A stretch of DNA of 17,898 nt from Bryobacterales bacterium (lineage in GTDB: Bacteria > Acidobacteriota > Terriglobia > Bryobacterales > Bryobacteraceae). Location: assembly GCA_016789785.1 (NCBI GenBank), contig JAEUQE010000195.1, positions 1 through 17,898 of the forward strand, written 5' to 3'. Under the pieces are notes generated by a model that worked only from the letters and a program-made list of their open reading frames with translations, had not been told where the DNA came from and searched no databases. Positions 16,443 through 17,898 of this stretch are shown here, piece after piece (the stretch's first letter is position 1; each line of letters starts with the position of its first letter). The position numbers were made by a program, and so were the translations under genes.

Positions 16443-16452
16443 GGCGGGTCTC

Positions 16453-17898
16453 TTATCGCGCGAACTGCACGTAGATCCGATCCCCGGGTTGAAGCACGCT
16501 GCCCGGCGACGGCCGCTGATGCCTGGCCACGCCCTGGCCTTGCGCGTCCACCGATAGTCCGGCGGCGGCGCTCTCACTGAGAACACTGCGCAACGTCTTG
16601 CCGACAAAATTCGGCACGCGAGGGCCGCCCGCAATCAAGACAACGGCGGGATTGTCCTCAGGCGCCACTTCCTCCTGGCGAACAACCGCAGCGGTGCCCG
16701 ACTCTGGTTCCGGTTCCGACGACGCGCTCTGCGCAAGGAGCACGCTTTCCGGCCGGTCCTTCGGGATCTCGAGGATGCGGAGCGCGGCGGAAGCAATCTC
16801 CTGAAATACCGGCGCGGCCACGGCGCCACCATACTCCGACGAGCCATTCAGCGTGACCACGACCACCACGGCCGGGTTGCTCAGAGGGGCCATTCCCATG
16901 AACGAGGCGTTGTACTTGTGCGTGTACTGCTTCAACTTGAAGTCGAAAATCTGGGCGCTTCCGGTCTTGCCTCCGACGGAGTAGCCTGGCACTTTGGCTC
17001 GCGTGCCCGTGCCGCCCGGCATGACAACGTCCTCCATCATGGCGCGCATGCGAGCTGCGGTCTCCGGACGAAGGACACGGACACCAGGAGCAACTGGCTC
17101 ATTCTCGACGGGTTCGCCCGGGCGATGTCTGTGAAGCACGATGCGCGGCTTCACCAGCACACCGTTGTTTGCGATGATCGCCGCGGCCTGCGCGAGTTGG
17201 AGCGTGGTGGTGGTGACCTCGTGGCCCATCGCGACCGAGCCCATGGATGTCTTGCCCCACTGGCGCGGCGGATACACCTGCCCGGCGGACTCGGCAGGCA
17301 GCGGAATGCCCGTCTTTTCTCCAAAGCCGAAGCGGGTGATGTAGTCGTGGAAATTCTTGATACCCATGGCGAGCCCGACCTGAATCGCGCCAATGTTGCT
17401 GGATTTCGCCAGCACGGTACGCATGGGGATCACACCGAAGCCTCCCTTGGCTTCGCGAATAGGGCGGCCGAAGAGGCTGTAGCTGCCGCCATAGCAGTTG
17501 ATCGGCGAATCAGGGCCGAGGCGCGTTGTTTCGAGCGCGGAGGCGAGAGTGATCACCTTGAACACGGAGCCCGGCTCAAAGGGCGCGGCCACGGCAAGGT
17601 TCAAGCGAGGGGACAGATCCTCGCCGTCCTTCACTTGCTGGTTTGGATCGAAAGTGGGAAACGCGGTCATGGCGAGGACGTCGCCATTGCGAGGATCCAT
17701 CACGACGACACTGCCCGACTTGCAGCGGCAGCCGTGCACCGCTTCCTTGAGGGCTTTCTCGGCGACATACTGCAGACGTTCGTCGACAGTTAACGTGACG
17801 TTTTTGCCTGGCTGGGCGGGGATTTCGACCGACGAGGCATAACCGCGGCGCGTCACGGCGGTCATCATGCGGAGCGAGCCGGGAATCCCTTCGAGTTC
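16453..17898 (-). CDS. ftsI: Division-specific penicillin-binding protein FtsI/PBP2 with C-terminal PASTA domain (5' end outside window)
   Basis: This is a class B PBP, the septal transpeptidase that crosslinks glycan made by FtsW. The window contains the last 481 codons; the membrane helix and most of the N-terminal pedestal are missing. The frame stays open to the window edge (ELEGIPGSLRMMTAVTRRGY), so the internal methionine at 17868 is not the true start. Counting from the edge, the transpeptidase shows the active-site EPGSVFK (serine 111, SxxK), the SSN triad (166-168) and KTGSAQ (311-316). A linker rich in Glu, Pro and Ser leads to a single PASTA-like domain (about 420-481, RVPNFVGKTL...GDRIYVQF). 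Terminal PASTA domains are common in Gram-positive division PBPs and occur in some other phyla. It precedes murE, the usual dcw order. Confidence 0.95.
   Translation of the reverse strand, partial: ELEGIPGSLRMMTAVTRRGYASSVEIPAQPGKNVTLTVDERLQYVAEKALKEAVHGCRCKSGSVVVMDPRNGDVLAMTAFPTFDPNQQVKDGEDLSPRLNLAVAAPFEPGSVFKVITLASALETTRLGPDSPINCYGGSYSLFGRPIREAKGGFGVIPMRTVLAKSSNIGAIQVGLAMGIKNFHDYITRFGFGEKTGIPLPAESAGQVYPPRQWGKTSMGSVAMGHEVTTTTLQLAQAAAIIANNGVLVKPRIVLHRHRPGEPVENEPVAPGVRVLRPETAARMRAMMEDVVMPGGTGTRAKVPGYSVGGKTGSAQIFDFKLKQYTHKYNASFMGMAPLSNPAVVVVVTLNGSSEYGGAVAAPVFQEIASAALRILEIPKDRPESVLLAQSASSEPEPESGTAAVVRQEEVAPEDNPAVVLIAGGPRVPNFVGKTLRSVLSESAAAGLSVDAQGQGVARHQRPSPGSVLQPGDRIYVQFAR

Noticed and set aside
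1..17898. tRNA or rRNA genes, CRISPR array, insertion sequence, prophage or defence genes
   Set aside because: No such signals were seen; nearly all sequence is accounted for by the twelve minus-strand genes.

Overview
The window is a GC-rich bacterial chromosome segment in which every gene I can support reads on the minus strand, so transcription runs from high to low coordinates. It holds the main part of a division and cell wall (dcw) cluster. In transcription order this is ftsI (5' end outside the window), murE, murF, mraY, murD, ftsW, murG, murC, ftsQ, ftsA and ftsZ (about 17898 down to 3801). A separate gene follows at 3659 down to 1: a very large secreted zinc metalloprotease with BACON-like and InlB-type repeat domains, whose 3' end lies outside the window.

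The organism is most likely an Acidobacteriota member, probably of the Bryobacterales/Solibacter group. This is inference. It rests on the murC-ftsQ-ftsA-ftsZ order without murB or ddl, a diderm-type MurE (DNPR motif for meso-diaminopimelate), a division PBP with a C-terminal PASTA domain, a divergent FtsA, and a secreted protein with BACON and InlB-like repeats of a style I associate with that group. No 16S or other marker is present to confirm it.

The dcw genes are packed with gaps of 3 to 77 bases or short overlaps (murC/ftsQ share one base as TAATG; ftsQ/ftsA overlap by 17 bases). This points to one long polycistronic transcript with translational coupling. Together the products make lipid II and use it at the septum. 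MurE, MurF, MurC and MurD build the UDP-MurNAc-pentapeptide, MraY and MurG convert it to lipid I and then lipid II, and FtsW and FtsI polymerise and crosslink it. FtsQ links the periplasmic and cytoplasmic parts of the divisome, and FtsA and FtsZ form the membrane-attached cytoskeletal ring. The cluster is orthodox and mostly intact. The oddities are in detail: FtsA has a degenerate phosphate-2 loop, FtsW has an enlarged extracytoplasmic loop, and a tiny open frame sits between ftsI and murE.

The 141 bases between ftsZ and the protease gene hold an imperfect inverted repeat just after the ftsZ stop and a good ribosome binding site for the protease. I see no tRNA, rRNA, CRISPR array, insertion sequence or attachment site. 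I found no new multi-gene system. The least ordinary object is the modular protease, especially its acidic five-residue tandem repeat between propeptide and catalytic domain and its four long surface repeats.
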